Below are positions 1 to 7,625 of a stretch of DNA of 64,000 bases, one piece after another (within the stretch, counting starts at the first letter, position 1; the number at the start of each line of letters is the position of its first letter). The position numbers and the translations under genes were made by a program. Source of the stretch: Pseudoxanthomonas sacheonensis. Its GTDB lineage: Bacteria; Pseudomonadota; Gammaproteobacteria; Xanthomonadales; Xanthomonadaceae. The notes beneath the pieces were generated by a model. It worked only from the letters and a program-made list of their open reading frames with translations, made no database searches and had not been told where the DNA came from. The stretch is taken from contig NZ_PDWS01000013.1 in the NCBI RefSeq assembly GCF_010093305.1, positions 59,294 through 123,293 of the forward strand, given 5' to 3'.

Positions 1-1
1 G

Positions 2-886
2 ACCTTGCCCGGCAACGGGCCCACCGCGCGCGAGGCGGCGCGGCATTTCATCGACATCGCCAACGACCTGGATCACGAATTGCTGGCGCCGGAAGAGCAG
101 ATTCCGGTATCCGCCACCGCATTGCAGTTGCAATTGCAGGGCGATCTGGACGATTTCTTCGGCAGCCGCGTGATCGCCGTGGAACTGGATCCGGAGCTGA
201 TCGCCAAGGCCGCCGCCGGCGCCACCCGCATCCGTTTGCGCCAAGGGGCCGCGTTCAGCGACTACGATCGCCGCCAGTTGCTGCAGCACGAAGCGCTGGT
301 GCATTCGCTGACGGCCTTGAACGGGCGCGAACAGGTTCATCTGCCCAGCCTGGCGCTATCCTCGCCGCGCGTCACCGCCACCCAGGAAGGCCTGGCCACC
401 TTCGCCGAACAGATCACCGGCAGCATCGACATCGAACGCATGAAGCGCATCAGCCTGCGCATCGAAGCGGTGGCGATGGCGCTGGACGGCGCCGATTTCA
501 TCCAGGTGTTCCGCTATTTCATCGACGCGGGTCAGAATCCCGCCGAAAGCTTTTCCTCGGCGCAGCGCGTGTTCCGCGGCGTGCCCACCGGCGGCGGCGC
601 GGCGTTCACCAAGGACACGGTGTACCTGCGCGGCCTGGTGGGCGTGCACACTTTTTTCCGCCGTTCCTTGCAGCAGGACCGGCTGCGCCTGTGCCGCCGC
701 CTGTTCGCCGGCAAGATGACCCTCGACGATGTGAAGGCCTTCGAGCCATTGTTCGAAAGCGGCATGCTGGCGCCGCCGCGCTGGCTGCCGCATTGGGTCA
801 GCCGCGCCAACGGACTGGCGGGCGTACTGGCGTTCTCGCTGTTCGCCAATCGCATCCGCCTGGATCAGATATCGGAAACGGAGTAA
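2..886 (+). CDS. Flavohemoglobin expression-modulating QEGLA motif protein, 5' partial
   Basis: The open frame runs in from the window edge, so the true start is not visible. About 294 residues remain, corresponding to the C-terminal part of the DUF1704 / QEGLA family. The family signature QEGLA is present (sequence VTATQEGLATFAEQ), preceded by a conserved HEALVHSLTALNG segment (HExxxH-like spacing typical of the family, reminiscent of a metal-binding helix) and followed by RVFRGVPTGGGAAFTKDTVY. The biochemical function of the family is not settled; the name comes from an effect on flavohemoglobin expression. It converges on the porin gene, with a perfect 33-bp hairpin between them. Confidence 0.85.
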   Translation, partial: TLPGNGPTAREAARHFIDIANDLDHELLAPEEQIPVSATALQLQLQGDLDDFFGSRVIAVELDPELIAKAAAGATRIRLRQGAAFSDYDRRQLLQHEALVHSLTALNGREQVHLPSLALSSPRVTATQEGLATFAEQITGSIDIERMKRISLRIEAVAMALDGADFIQVFRYFIDAGQNPAESFSSAQRVFRGVPTGGGAAFTKDTVYLRGLVGVHTFFRRSLQQDRLRLCRRLFAGKMTLDDVKAFEPLFESGMLAPPRWLPHWVSRANGLAGVLAFSLFANRIRLDQISETE

Positions 887-976
887 GGGACTGAGAAGCT
901 GTTCACGATCCCTTGGAATAGCCCCTAGCACCAAAAAAGCGCGCCTGGGTTGCAGGCCGTGGGAGGTGTAGGGGGA

Positions 977-1057
977 CGTAGGAGGCGTAGGAGCGACGTA
1001 AGTCGCGAAGGGTTGCGCTGAATATTCGCGACTTACGTCGCTCCTACGCCTCCTACG
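977..1057. repeat. Perfect 33-bp inverted repeat between convergent genes
   Basis: Arms at 977-1009 and 1025-1057 are exact reverse complements (core GTAGGAGCGACGTAAGTCGC) around a 15-nt loop. It lies between the convergent QEGLA and porin genes. This is a REP/BIME-type element and could also act as a bidirectional transcription barrier, although no U-run is seen. Confidence 0.85.
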
Positions 1058-1105
1058 CTCCTACGACTGGACAAGTTCCGAGTGTTCGGCTGTTCGTTTC
1101 TTCGG

Positions 1106-2278
1106 TCAAAAATCGATTTGCACGCGGCCCACTAGGGCGCGGGTGCGGTCGAGAGTGAGGTCCCGCAGGCGGTCGCGGTTGCGGCTGTCTATCCAGTTCA
1201 GCATCAGCCGCAGGTGCGGTCGCGGGTACCAGTTCACGCCGGCGGTCAGCGAACTCACCTGCACGTCGCGCAGCAGCGGTTCGCCGTCGGGCCGCTGACG
1301 GCCGGAAAGAGTGTCGTAGCGCAGCGCCAGTTCCCAGGCGCCGGCGCGGCCCTGCGGATTGATGCGGCCGAAGCGGCCGGCCTTGGCGTCGTAGGGGCGT
1401 ACTTCGCCGGTCAGCATCCAGGCGACCTGCGCATAACCGGTGGAAAGCCGCGCTTCCTGTTCGCCATCGTCGAAACGCGCGCCGCCGGCTTCGCCCTGGA
1501 ACGTCCAGGGGCCCTTCACTGCGGCCAGTTCAAGCGAATATTTGTCCACCCGCGTATCGCGGCCCTGGCTGAAATCGGCCAGCGTCACCCGGCTGTTGTC
1601 GGAAAAAATCCCGGCCGGTCGCGGGCGGATGCGCAGCGCGGAAGCGCCGTCGGCGCCAGGATGGTCGTAGTCCTCATGCGCCAGCGACAGGCCCAGGTGC
1701 AGCACTTTTCCCTCCTCCCGCCATGGCGCGTAAGTACCGCGTGCGGCGACGGCCAGGCCTTCGGTCTGCCAGACGTCGATGCTTTCCAGGCTGTAGATGC
1801 TGCCGCCCACGGTGTAGCCGTCGCGCGCCGTCAGCCAGGCCGCGCCCAGCCGGTAGGTAGGAGCCAGGGTCTGGCCCAGATAGCTGCGCTCGATGAAGGT
1901 CATGTGGTTGGAGCTGATGCGGTCGTCCAGGCTGAAGTACTGCTTGAACTGGCCGACGGTCAGGGTGCCGGGCGCGAATTTCCTGCTGACGTACACGTCC
2001 TTGGCCAGTACTTCGTCGCCGGAGAAATCCGCTTCCAGTTTGTAGTTCAGTCCGTAGAACTTTCCGGACAGGTCCAGCCAGAGCGCACGCAGATCCGAAT
2101 CGTTGGCGTTGGGCGCGCCGCGGGTATCGTTGTCGAAGTCGGCGGTGTCCCAGTGCAGGCGGCCGCCGAGCTTGCCGGTGACGTTGTCTTCCGTCTCCGC
2201 GTCGGCGGCTTGTGCGTTGGTGGCGCAGGCGAGCAGCAGCAAGGAGACCGGGAGCAGGTGAGTGCGTGGCGATGTCAT
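1106..2278 (-). CDS. Phosphate-selective porin O/P-family outer membrane porin
   Basis: 390 residues with a cleavable signal peptide (hydrophobic VSLLLLACATNA, cleavage after AQA). The mature part looks like a trimeric 16-strand porin of the OprO/OprP family: alternating short amphipathic strands such as LGGRLHWDTADFDND and YKLEADFSGDEV, the FKQYFSLDDRISSNHMTFIE segment typical of the family, and a C-terminal strand ending in phenylalanine (RVQIDF). The substrate cannot be read from sequence. Its promoter region carries the same palindrome, at the same distance from the start, as dctA, and it sits next to a two-component system. A role in uptake of C4-dicarboxylates or other anions is therefore a reasonable inference. 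Confidence 0.88.
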   Translation of the reverse strand: MTSPRTHLLPVSLLLLACATNAQAADAETEDNVTGKLGGRLHWDTADFDNDTRGAPNANDSDLRALWLDLSGKFYGLNYKLEADFSGDEVLAKDVYVSRKFAPGTLTVGQFKQYFSLDDRISSNHMTFIERSYLGQTLAPTYRLGAAWLTARDGYTVGGSIYSLESIDVWQTEGLAVAARGTYAPWREEGKVLHLGLSLAHEDYDHPGADGASALRIRPRPAGIFSDNSRVTLADFSQGRDTRVDKYSLELAAVKGPWTFQGEAGGARFDDGEQEARLSTGYAQVAWMLTGEVRPYDAKAGRFGRINPQGRAGAWELALRYDTLSGRQRPDGEPLLRDVQVSSLTAGVNWYPRPHLRLMLNWIDSRNRDRLRDLTLDRTRALVGRVQIDF

Positions 2279-2334
2279 CGGGAACTATCCGGCGGTGTTG
2301 GATGGTCCGCACGATGGCAGCGGCAGCGCCCTGC

Positions 2335-2351
2335 ACCAATAACGCATTGGT
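2335..2351 (-). promoter_or_regulatory. Operator-like palindrome upstream of the porin gene
   Basis: ACCAAT-N5-ATTGGT, a perfect 6-bp inverted repeat. Its inner edge lies exactly 56 bp from the porin start codon. The same 17 bp, with the same spacer sequence, lies exactly 56 bp from dctA (6139-6155), and further similarity (GCTGCCAT-N-GT) continues toward the start in both. This is best explained as a binding site for a shared regulator, probably the response regulator encoded between them. Confidence 0.6.
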
Positions 2352-2362
2352 ATTAGGGTTTT

Positions 2363-2497
2363 CCTTCTCCCGCCGGGAGAAGGTGGCGCGTAGCGACGGA
2401 TGAGGGAATGACAATGACTTGCCATCCAGCTTTCATTACAAACTGACAATCCATTCCCTCATCCGCCCTTCGGGCACCTTCTCCCGACGGGAGAAGG
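2363..2497. repeat. Inverted intergenic repeat pair (CCTTCTCCC-type)
   Basis: Two palindromic units, 2363-2383 and 2477-2497, each a CTTCTCCC/GGGAGAAG hairpin, flank about 90 bp and are accompanied by inverted copies of the GGATGAGGGAATG tract. The same element type recurs at 9904-10050 and, as a CCTTCCCCC variant, at 35476-35626. It is a dispersed Xanthomonadaceae intergenic repeat without coding capacity. Confidence 0.75.
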
Positions 2498-2539
2498 GAA
2501 GCAGCCTCTTGGCTCCGTCGTTCATGCGAGACTTACCCC

Positions 2540-3184
2540 ATGACCGCCAACAAGATCCTGGTAGCCGACGACCACCCGCTGTTCCGCGCGGCGGTGCTGC
2601 ATGCGTTGCAGGGGGCGGTGGAGGGTCTTTCGACAGTGGAGGCTTCCAGCGCCTCCACCCTGACCGCGCTGCTGGCCGAGCATCCCGATCTGCAGCTGGT
2701 GCTGCTGGACCTGACCATGCCCGGCGCGCGCGGATTCTCCTCGCTGGTCTATCTGCGCGGCGAGCGGCCGGAGCTTCCGGTAATCGTGATTTCATCCAAC
2801 GACCATCCGCCGGTGATCCGCCGCGCGCAGCAGTTCGGCGCCGCCGGTTTCATTCCCAAATCCTCGCCGGTGGAAACCATCCGCACCGCGGTGCGCACGG
2901 TGCTCGAAGGCGGCACCTGGTTTCCGCCGATCACCGCGGAAAGATCGGAGTCCGATGCGCGCCTGGCGGCCAGGCTGGCGCAGCTGACGCCGCAACAGTT
3001 CCGCGTGCTGCTGTGCATCGCCGACGGCTTGTTGAACAAGCAGATCGCCTACGACCTGGGCCTGGCGGAAAACACGGTGAAAGTGCACGTGACCGCGATC
3101 CTCAAGAAGCTGGAATGCAACAGCCGCACGCAGGCGGCGGTGCTGGTGAAGGCGCTGGAACAGGAAGGCGGGATCGATCCGTGA
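2540..3184 (+). CDS. LuxR/NarL-family two-component response regulator
   Basis: 214 residues. The N-terminal receiver domain has the acidic pair in VADDHPLF, the phospho-acceptor D57 in VLLDLTMPG, and the usual conserved Thr/Ser and Lys (VISSND; FIPKSS). The C-terminal LuxR helix-turn-helix (about 150-205) reads LTPQQFRVLLCIADGL then NKQIAYDLGLAENTVKVHVT. It lies tail to tail with the hybrid histidine kinase gene, its likely partner. The position between porin and dctA, which share a palindrome, suggests that it activates both in response to a C4-dicarboxylate. That regulatory link is inferred from context. Confidence 0.9.
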   Translation: MTANKILVADDHPLFRAAVLHALQGAVEGLSTVEASSASTLTALLAEHPDLQLVLLDLTMPGARGFSSLVYLRGERPELPVIVISSNDHPPVIRRAQQFGAAGFIPKSSPVETIRTAVRTVLEGGTWFPPITAERSESDARLAARLAQLTPQQFRVLLCIADGLLNKQIAYDLGLAENTVKVHVTAILKKLECNSRTQAAVLVKALEQEGGIDP

Positions 3185-3195
3185 TCTTCGCGTAG

Positions 3196-3350
3196 GTCGG
3201 CCCCGTATCGAGTACGGGGCAGGCTCTACGTGGCCGACGCACGGGGTATCTGTGTAGACCGCATCGTCGGGGGCGTAGCCCCGACCTACGAGGCCCACGC
3301 GTGGGAATCGTGCATGGCGTGGTGTCGGGGGCGTAGCCCCGACCTACTGG
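3196..3350. repeat. GTCGGGGGCGTAGCCCCGAC repeat cluster
   Basis: Several copies of a short hairpin element (GGGGCGTAGCCCCGACCTAC at about 3266-3294 and 3325-3348, plus a related GTAGGTCGG..TACGGGG unit at about 3192) fill the space between the convergent regulator and kinase genes. The same element recurs at 6049-6126 on the other side of the kinase gene. Confidence 0.75.
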
Positions 3351-5986
3351 CGCAACAGCATCTGCGTGATCAGCGCGCGCAGCGCCGCCGGACGGACCGG
3401 CTTGGGCAGATAGCCCCAGTCGTGTTGTCGTGCGATGGCGCGCACGGTGTCGTCCTGTTCGGCGGTCACCAGGATCACGATGGGTTCGCTACCCCAGCGT
3501 TCCACCAATTGCGGATACAGCTCCGGGCCGGTGGTGTCGCCCAGGCGCATGTCCAGCAACAACAGGCGCGGCGCCGCGCCGGGTCGCGCGGCGGCCAATG
3601 CCTCGCCTGCGCCTGCGGCGAGTTCCACTTGGCAGGACCAGCGTTGCAGCAGAGCGCGGCTCGCTTCGCAGACGCGCGGGTCGTCGTCGACGCACCAGAC
3701 CGTGCAATCGCGCAGGTCCTGGTCGTCGTCGGCCGCAGCCGCCCCGGCGACCGGTGCGGCGACGGCGCCGCTGTCTCCCAGCGGCACCAGAACGCTGAAG
3801 ACGCTTCCGCGGCCGACGGTCGAACGCAGGCCCACGCGATGCCCCAGCAGGCGCGCGATGCGCTCCACGATGGCCAACCCCAGGCCGGCGCCGCGGTCGT
3901 CGGCCGTGCCGTCGTCCAGGCGCCGGAATTCCTCGAAGATTTCCTGCTGGCGCGCTTCGGGAATGCCGGGGCCGGTATCGTGCACTTCGATGCGCAAACC
4001 GCCCTCCACTCGCCGGCAACCCAGCAGAATGCGGCCCTTCGGCGTGTAGCGCAGCGCGTTGGACAGGAAGTTCTGCAGGATGCGCCGCAGCAGCGCTTCG
4101 TCGCTGCGCACCACGGCCTGCGTGCGTACCCAATCCAGGCGCAATCCGCGAGCGCGGGCCAGCATGCCGAACTCGCGCGCCAGCGTTTCCAGCAGCGGCG
4201 CCAGCGGGAAATCCCGCACGCGGGTTTCCAGCGCACCCGATTCCAGCCGGGAAATATCCAGCAGGCTGTTGAGGATGGCGTCCTGTGCGGCCAGCGCGTC
4301 CTCCACGTTGTCGGCCAGCTGTTGCGTCTGCGGCTCCTGCAGCTTGTCGCGCATCGCCGAAACGAACATGCGCGCGGCGTTCAGCGGCTGCAGCAGGTCG
4401 TGCACGGCGGCGGCGACGAAGCGGGTCTTGGAACGGTTGGCGTTCTCTGCTTCGCTTTTGGCCACGGCCAGGTCGCGGGTGCGTTCGCCGATGCGGTGCT
4501 CCAGCGCGTCGGCCAGCGAACGCAGATCGCGCGCGGCCTGCTTGTAGGCGGTGATGTCGGCATAGCTGGTGACGAAGCCGCCGTCGGGCAAAGGATTGCC
4601 GCGTATTTCGATCACCGTGCCGTCGCTGCGTTCGCGTTCGTGCATGTGCGGCTTGCCGGAACGCAGATGCTCCAGCCGGCGCGCGATGGCTTCTTCGATC
4701 GGCCCCGGTCCCAGCAGGCCGCGGCGCGCGTTGTAACGGAACACTTCCTCGATCGGCAGTCCGACATGGATGAAGCCGGCGGGGAATTTGAACAGTTCGA
4801 TGTAGCGGCGGTTCCAGGCCACCAGCCGCAGGTCGGCGTCGATCACGCAAACGCCCTGCGGCAGGTGCTGCAGGCTGGGGCTTTCGCCGTAGTCGGCGCC
4901 GCCGGCGGCCTGCACCAGGCCGTCCTGGGCGGTGCGCAATTCGATGGCGTGCTGTTCGACCAGCTGCTGCAGTTCCACCCGGCTGCGCTCGCGCAGGCGC
5001 GCCAGGCGCCGGCGCTGATGGACGGATAGCAACAGGAACGCGACCGCCAGCAGGCCGCCCGCCACCGCAATGGCGACCGTGCGCGCGGCGGCCGCCGAAG
5101 ATCGGGTGCTGTGCAGCAGATGCAGCGTCCAGCCTTGTTCCGGCAGCGTCTGCGAGAGCCAGATGTGTTCGCCCTGGCCGGGCAGGCGCACGCGGCGCAC
5201 GCCGGGCGCGAACGCCTGCAGCTCGCGGTACTGCAGCAGGCGCTGCGGCACTTCGCCGTACTGGCGGGTGCGCGCCAGTTCGCTGCGTTCGTTCTCGCGC
5301 AGGGGGCGCAGGTCCAGGTAACGCCAGCGGTCGCGTCCGGACAGGAAGATCACTCCGTGCGCATCGCTGACGAAAACCGGATCGGGCAGGGTGCGCCAGG
5401 CCGCTTCCAGTTCGTTGAACACCAGCTTCACCACCAGCACGCCCAAGGCCCGGCCCTGCGCATCGCGCACCGCTTGCGAAAGGAAGTAGCCCGGTACGCC
5501 CGTGGTGTAGCCCAGCGCGTAGAAATCGCCGGTGCCGTGGGTCATGGCCTGCTGGAAATACGGACGGAAGCCGTAATCGGTACCGACATTGCTGTTGGGC
5601 GTGCGCCAGTTGCTGGCGGCTATCGCCTTGCCGTTGCGGTCCAGCAGGGTCAGGGTGGAAGTGGTGGCGACACCGTTGACCTGCTCCAGCTTGCGGTTGA
5701 GCCGTTCGACGACGGCGGCGTCGCTGGTGTCGCCGGCCAGCGCATCGCGCACTTCAGGGTCCAGCGCCAGCACCGCCGGCAGCATGCGGTAGCGTTCGAC
5801 GATGGCGTCCAGGGTGTCGCGGTGAAGCCGCAGTTGTTCGCGGGCCTGTTCGGCGCTGACGCGCAGGCTGCGCTGTTCGGCCTGCCATGCCGCCAGCGCG
5901 CTCAGCAGTCCGATGGCCAGGGCGATGGCCAGCCCGACCAACAGCAGGCGCAAACGGGGGCGGACGGAAGGAACCATGGCGGGCAT
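3344..5986 (-). CDS. Membrane hybrid sensor histidine kinase (DctB-like sensor, PAS, HisKA, HATPase, receiver)
   Basis: 880 residues from ATG 5986; ATG 5977 is equally possible. Domains in order: TM1 (about 12-32), a periplasmic double-Cache-like sensor as in DctB, TM2 (about 300-325), a PAS domain (LPQGVCVIDADLRLVAWNRRY), HisKA with phospho-acceptor H529 (AAVHDLLQPLNAAR), HATPase_c (N box FLSNALRYTPKG, then DTGPGIP and GAGLGLAIV), and a C-terminal receiver with D812 (LLLLDMRLGD). A kinase with an attached receiver could pass phosphate to the LuxR-type regulator at 2540. Its location next to dctA fits sensing of external C4-dicarboxylates or a related carboxylate. The exact ligand is inferred. 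Confidence 0.88.
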   Translation of the reverse strand: MPAMVPSVRPRLRLLLVGLAIALAIGLLSALAAWQAEQRSLRVSAEQAREQLRLHRDTLDAIVERYRMLPAVLALDPEVRDALAGDTSDAAVVERLNRKLEQVNGVATTSTLTLLDRNGKAIAASNWRTPNSNVGTDYGFRPYFQQAMTHGTGDFYALGYTTGVPGYFLSQAVRDAQGRALGVLVVKLVFNELEAAWRTLPDPVFVSDAHGVIFLSGRDRWRYLDLRPLRENERSELARTRQYGEVPQRLLQYRELQAFAPGVRRVRLPGQGEHIWLSQTLPEQGWTLHLLHSTRSSAAAARTVAIAVAGGLLAVAFLLLSVHQRRRLARLRERSRVELQQLVEQHAIELRTAQDGLVQAAGGADYGESPSLQHLPQGVCVIDADLRLVAWNRRYIELFKFPAGFIHVGLPIEEVFRYNARRGLLGPGPIEEAIARRLEHLRSGKPHMHERERSDGTVIEIRGNPLPDGGFVTSYADITAYKQAARDLRSLADALEHRIGERTRDLAVAKSEAENANRSKTRFVAAAVHDLLQPLNAARMFVSAMRDKLQEPQTQQLADNVEDALAAQDAILNSLLDISRLESGALETRVRDFPLAPLLETLAREFGMLARARGLRLDWVRTQAVVRSDEALLRRILQNFLSNALRYTPKGRILLGCRRVEGGLRIEVHDTGPGIPEARQQEIFEEFRRLDDGTADDRGAGLGLAIVERIARLLGHRVGLRSTVGRGSVFSVLVPLGDSGAVAAPVAGAAAADDDQDLRDCTVWCVDDDPRVCEASRALLQRWSCQVELAAGAGEALAAARPGAAPRLLLLDMRLGDTTGPELYPQLVERWGSEPIVILVTAEQDDTVRAIARQHDWGYLPKPVRPAALRALITQMLLRQ

Positions 5987-6048
5987 CTTCACGCGGGGCG
6001 CGGCTTTTCTCCAGCGCGGGACAGCCATTCTGCGGACTTGCGTTTTTA

Positions 6049-6126
6049 CGGGTAGGTCGGGGCTACGCCCCCGACACACGGAAACCCTGTCTCCCTGCGC
6101 GTCGGGGGCGTAGCCCCGACCTACCT
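6049..6126. repeat. GTCGGGGGCGTAGCCCCGAC repeat pair, inverted
   Basis: Two copies in opposite orientation (6049-6075 and 6100-6125) of the same hairpin element found at 3196-3350, so that this repeat family brackets the kinase gene. Confidence 0.75.
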
Positions 6127-6138
6127 TTGCGGGCTAGT

Positions 6139-6155
6139 ACCAATGCGTTATTGGT
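6139..6155 (+). promoter_or_regulatory. Operator-like palindrome upstream of dctA
   Basis: ACCAAT-N5-ATTGGT, identical over all 17 bp to the site upstream of the porin (2335-2351). Here too 56 bp separate it from the start codon. Exact conservation of sequence and spacing at two divergent targets argues for a regulator-binding site rather than chance. No clear sigma-54 (GG-N10-GC) element is visible at either site. Confidence 0.6.
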
Positions 6156-6211
6156 GCGGCGCCCGGACGCTGCCATTGTCGGCACCGTCATCGCCATCGG
6201 AGCGTTCCGCC

Positions 6212-7549
6212 ATGCCTGCCAAATCCTCGCGGCTGTATCTGTGGGTCCTCTGCGCCATCGTGATCGGCGGCTTGATCGGCCACTTCGCGCCGGAGACCGG
6301 CGTTGCGCTCAAACCGCTGGGCGACGGTTTCATCTCGCTGATCAAGATGCTGATCGGGCCGATCATCTTCCTGACCGTGGTCATCGGCATCGCCGGCGTG
6401 GCCGACGTGAAGAAGGTGGGCCGCGTAGGCGCCAAGGCGATCCTCTATTTCGAAGTGGTCTCCACCTTCGCCCTGGCCATCGGCCTGCTGGTGGTCAATC
6501 TGTGGAAGCCGGGCGCCGGCTTCAACGTGGATCCGGCCACCCTGGACGCCGAGGCGGTGGCCAAGTACGCCGAAAAGGCGCACGAGCAGAGCACCGTCGA
6601 CTTCCTGCTGCACATCATCCCCAAGACTTTCACTGAAGCCTTCACCGGCAACGGCGACCTGCTGCAGGTGCTGCTGCTGGCCTGCCTGTTCGGCTTCGCG
6701 CTGATGGCGGTGGGCGAGAAGGCCAAGCCGGTGCTGGGCATGTTCGATTCCCTCTCGCAGGTGTTCTTCCGCATGATGGGCATGATCATGCGGCTGGCGC
6801 CGATCGGCGCCGGCGCCGCCATGGCCTTCACCATCGGCAAGTACGGCGTGGATGCGCTGGGTCCGCTGATGAAGCTGATGGGCGGCTTCTACGCCACCTG
6901 CGCCATCTTCGTGCTGCTGGTGCTGGGCACGGTGGCGCGCCTCACCGGTTTCTCCATCCTCAAGTTCCTGCGCTACATCCGCGGCGAACTGCTGCTGGTG
7001 CTGGGCACGTCCTCGTCCGAATCGGCGCTGGTTCCGCTGATGCAGAAGCTCGAAAAGCTGGGCTGCCCGAAATCGGTGGTCGGTCTGGTGGTGCCCAGCG
7101 GCTATTCGTTCAACCTGGACGGCACCAACATCTATCTGACCATGGCCGCGCTGTTCATCGCCCAGGCCATGAACATCGACCTGAGCCTGCCGCAACAGTT
7201 GACCCTGCTGCTGGTCGCCATGCTGACCTCCAAGGGCGCTTCGGGCGTGACCGGCGCCGGCTTCATCACCCTGGCGGCCACCCTGGCGGTAGTGCCGTCG
7301 GTGCCGGTGGCCGGACTTGCGTTGATCCTGGGCATCGACCGCTTCATGAGCGAGGCGCGCGCCATCACCAACATCATCGGCAATGGCGTGGCCACGCTGG
7401 TGGTTTCCCGGTGGGAAGGCGAACTGGACGTGGCGCGGCTGCGTGCCGAGCTGGACGCCGGCCCGGGCGGACTGATCGAAGCGCCGGAAGCGCTGGCGCA
7501 TGGACCTTTTGCCGGTCCCGGCCAGGCCGTGCTGGGCGACGCGGACTGA
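6212..7549 (+). CDS. dctA: C4-dicarboxylate/proton or sodium symporter DctA
   Basis: 445 residues, the usual DctA length. It is a member of the dicarboxylate/amino acid:cation symporter family of the inner membrane, importing succinate, fumarate and malate. Visible family features are the first hydrophobic segment [20 protein letters not shown], the motif [21 protein letters not shown] (serine-rich re-entrant loop HP1), [24 protein letters not shown] (substrate-binding TM7 with NLDGT) and [20 protein letters not shown] (HP2). The ATG at 6212 gives the canonical [11 protein letters not shown] start. maeB follows by 76 bp, so imported dicarboxylates could feed malate to the malic enzyme. Confidence 0.95.
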   Translation: MPAKSSRLYLWVLCAIVIGGLIGHFAPETGVALKPLGDGFISLIKMLIGPIIFLTVVIGIAGVADVKKVGRVGAKAILYFEVVSTFALAIGLLVVNLWKPGAGFNVDPATLDAEAVAKYAEKAHEQSTVDFLLHIIPKTFTEAFTGNGDLLQVLLLACLFGFALMAVGEKAKPVLGMFDSLSQVFFRMMGMIMRLAPIGAGAAMAFTIGKYGVDALGPLMKLMGGFYATCAIFVLLVLGTVARLTGFSILKFLRYIRGELLLVLGTSSSESALVPLMQKLEKLGCPKSVVGLVVPSGYSFNLDGTNIYLTMAALFIAQAMNIDLSLPQQLTLLLVAMLTSKGASGVTGAGFITLAATLAVVPSVPVAGLALILGIDRFMSEARAITNIIGNGVATLVVSRWEGELDVARLRAELDAGPGGLIEAPEALAHGPFAGPGQAVLGDAD

Positions 7550-7556
7550 ACCTGCG

Positions 7557-7580
7557 GCAATGCGGCTACGGCCGCATTGC
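7557..7580 (+). terminator. Hairpin between dctA and maeB
   Basis: A perfect 10-bp stem (GCAATGCGGC / GCCGCATTGC) with a TACG tetraloop just after the dctA stop codon. There is no U-run, so it may be a weak terminator, an attenuator or an mRNA 3'-end stabiliser rather than a full terminator. Confidence 0.45.
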
Positions 7581-7625
7581 GCGTGATCCCGTAGAATCCT
7601 GGTCCAGCCCACGGATGATGTGTCG

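Noticed and set aside
3230..5029. 599-residue ORF on the plus strand
   Set aside because: It is antisense to the hybrid histidine kinase; its Arg/Gln/Ala-rich composition is that of a high-GC shadow frame.
6123..6212. Possible sigma-54 promoter upstream of dctA
   Set aside because: GG and GC do not have the required 10-bp spacing at either dctA or the porin, so I do not claim sigma-54 control.
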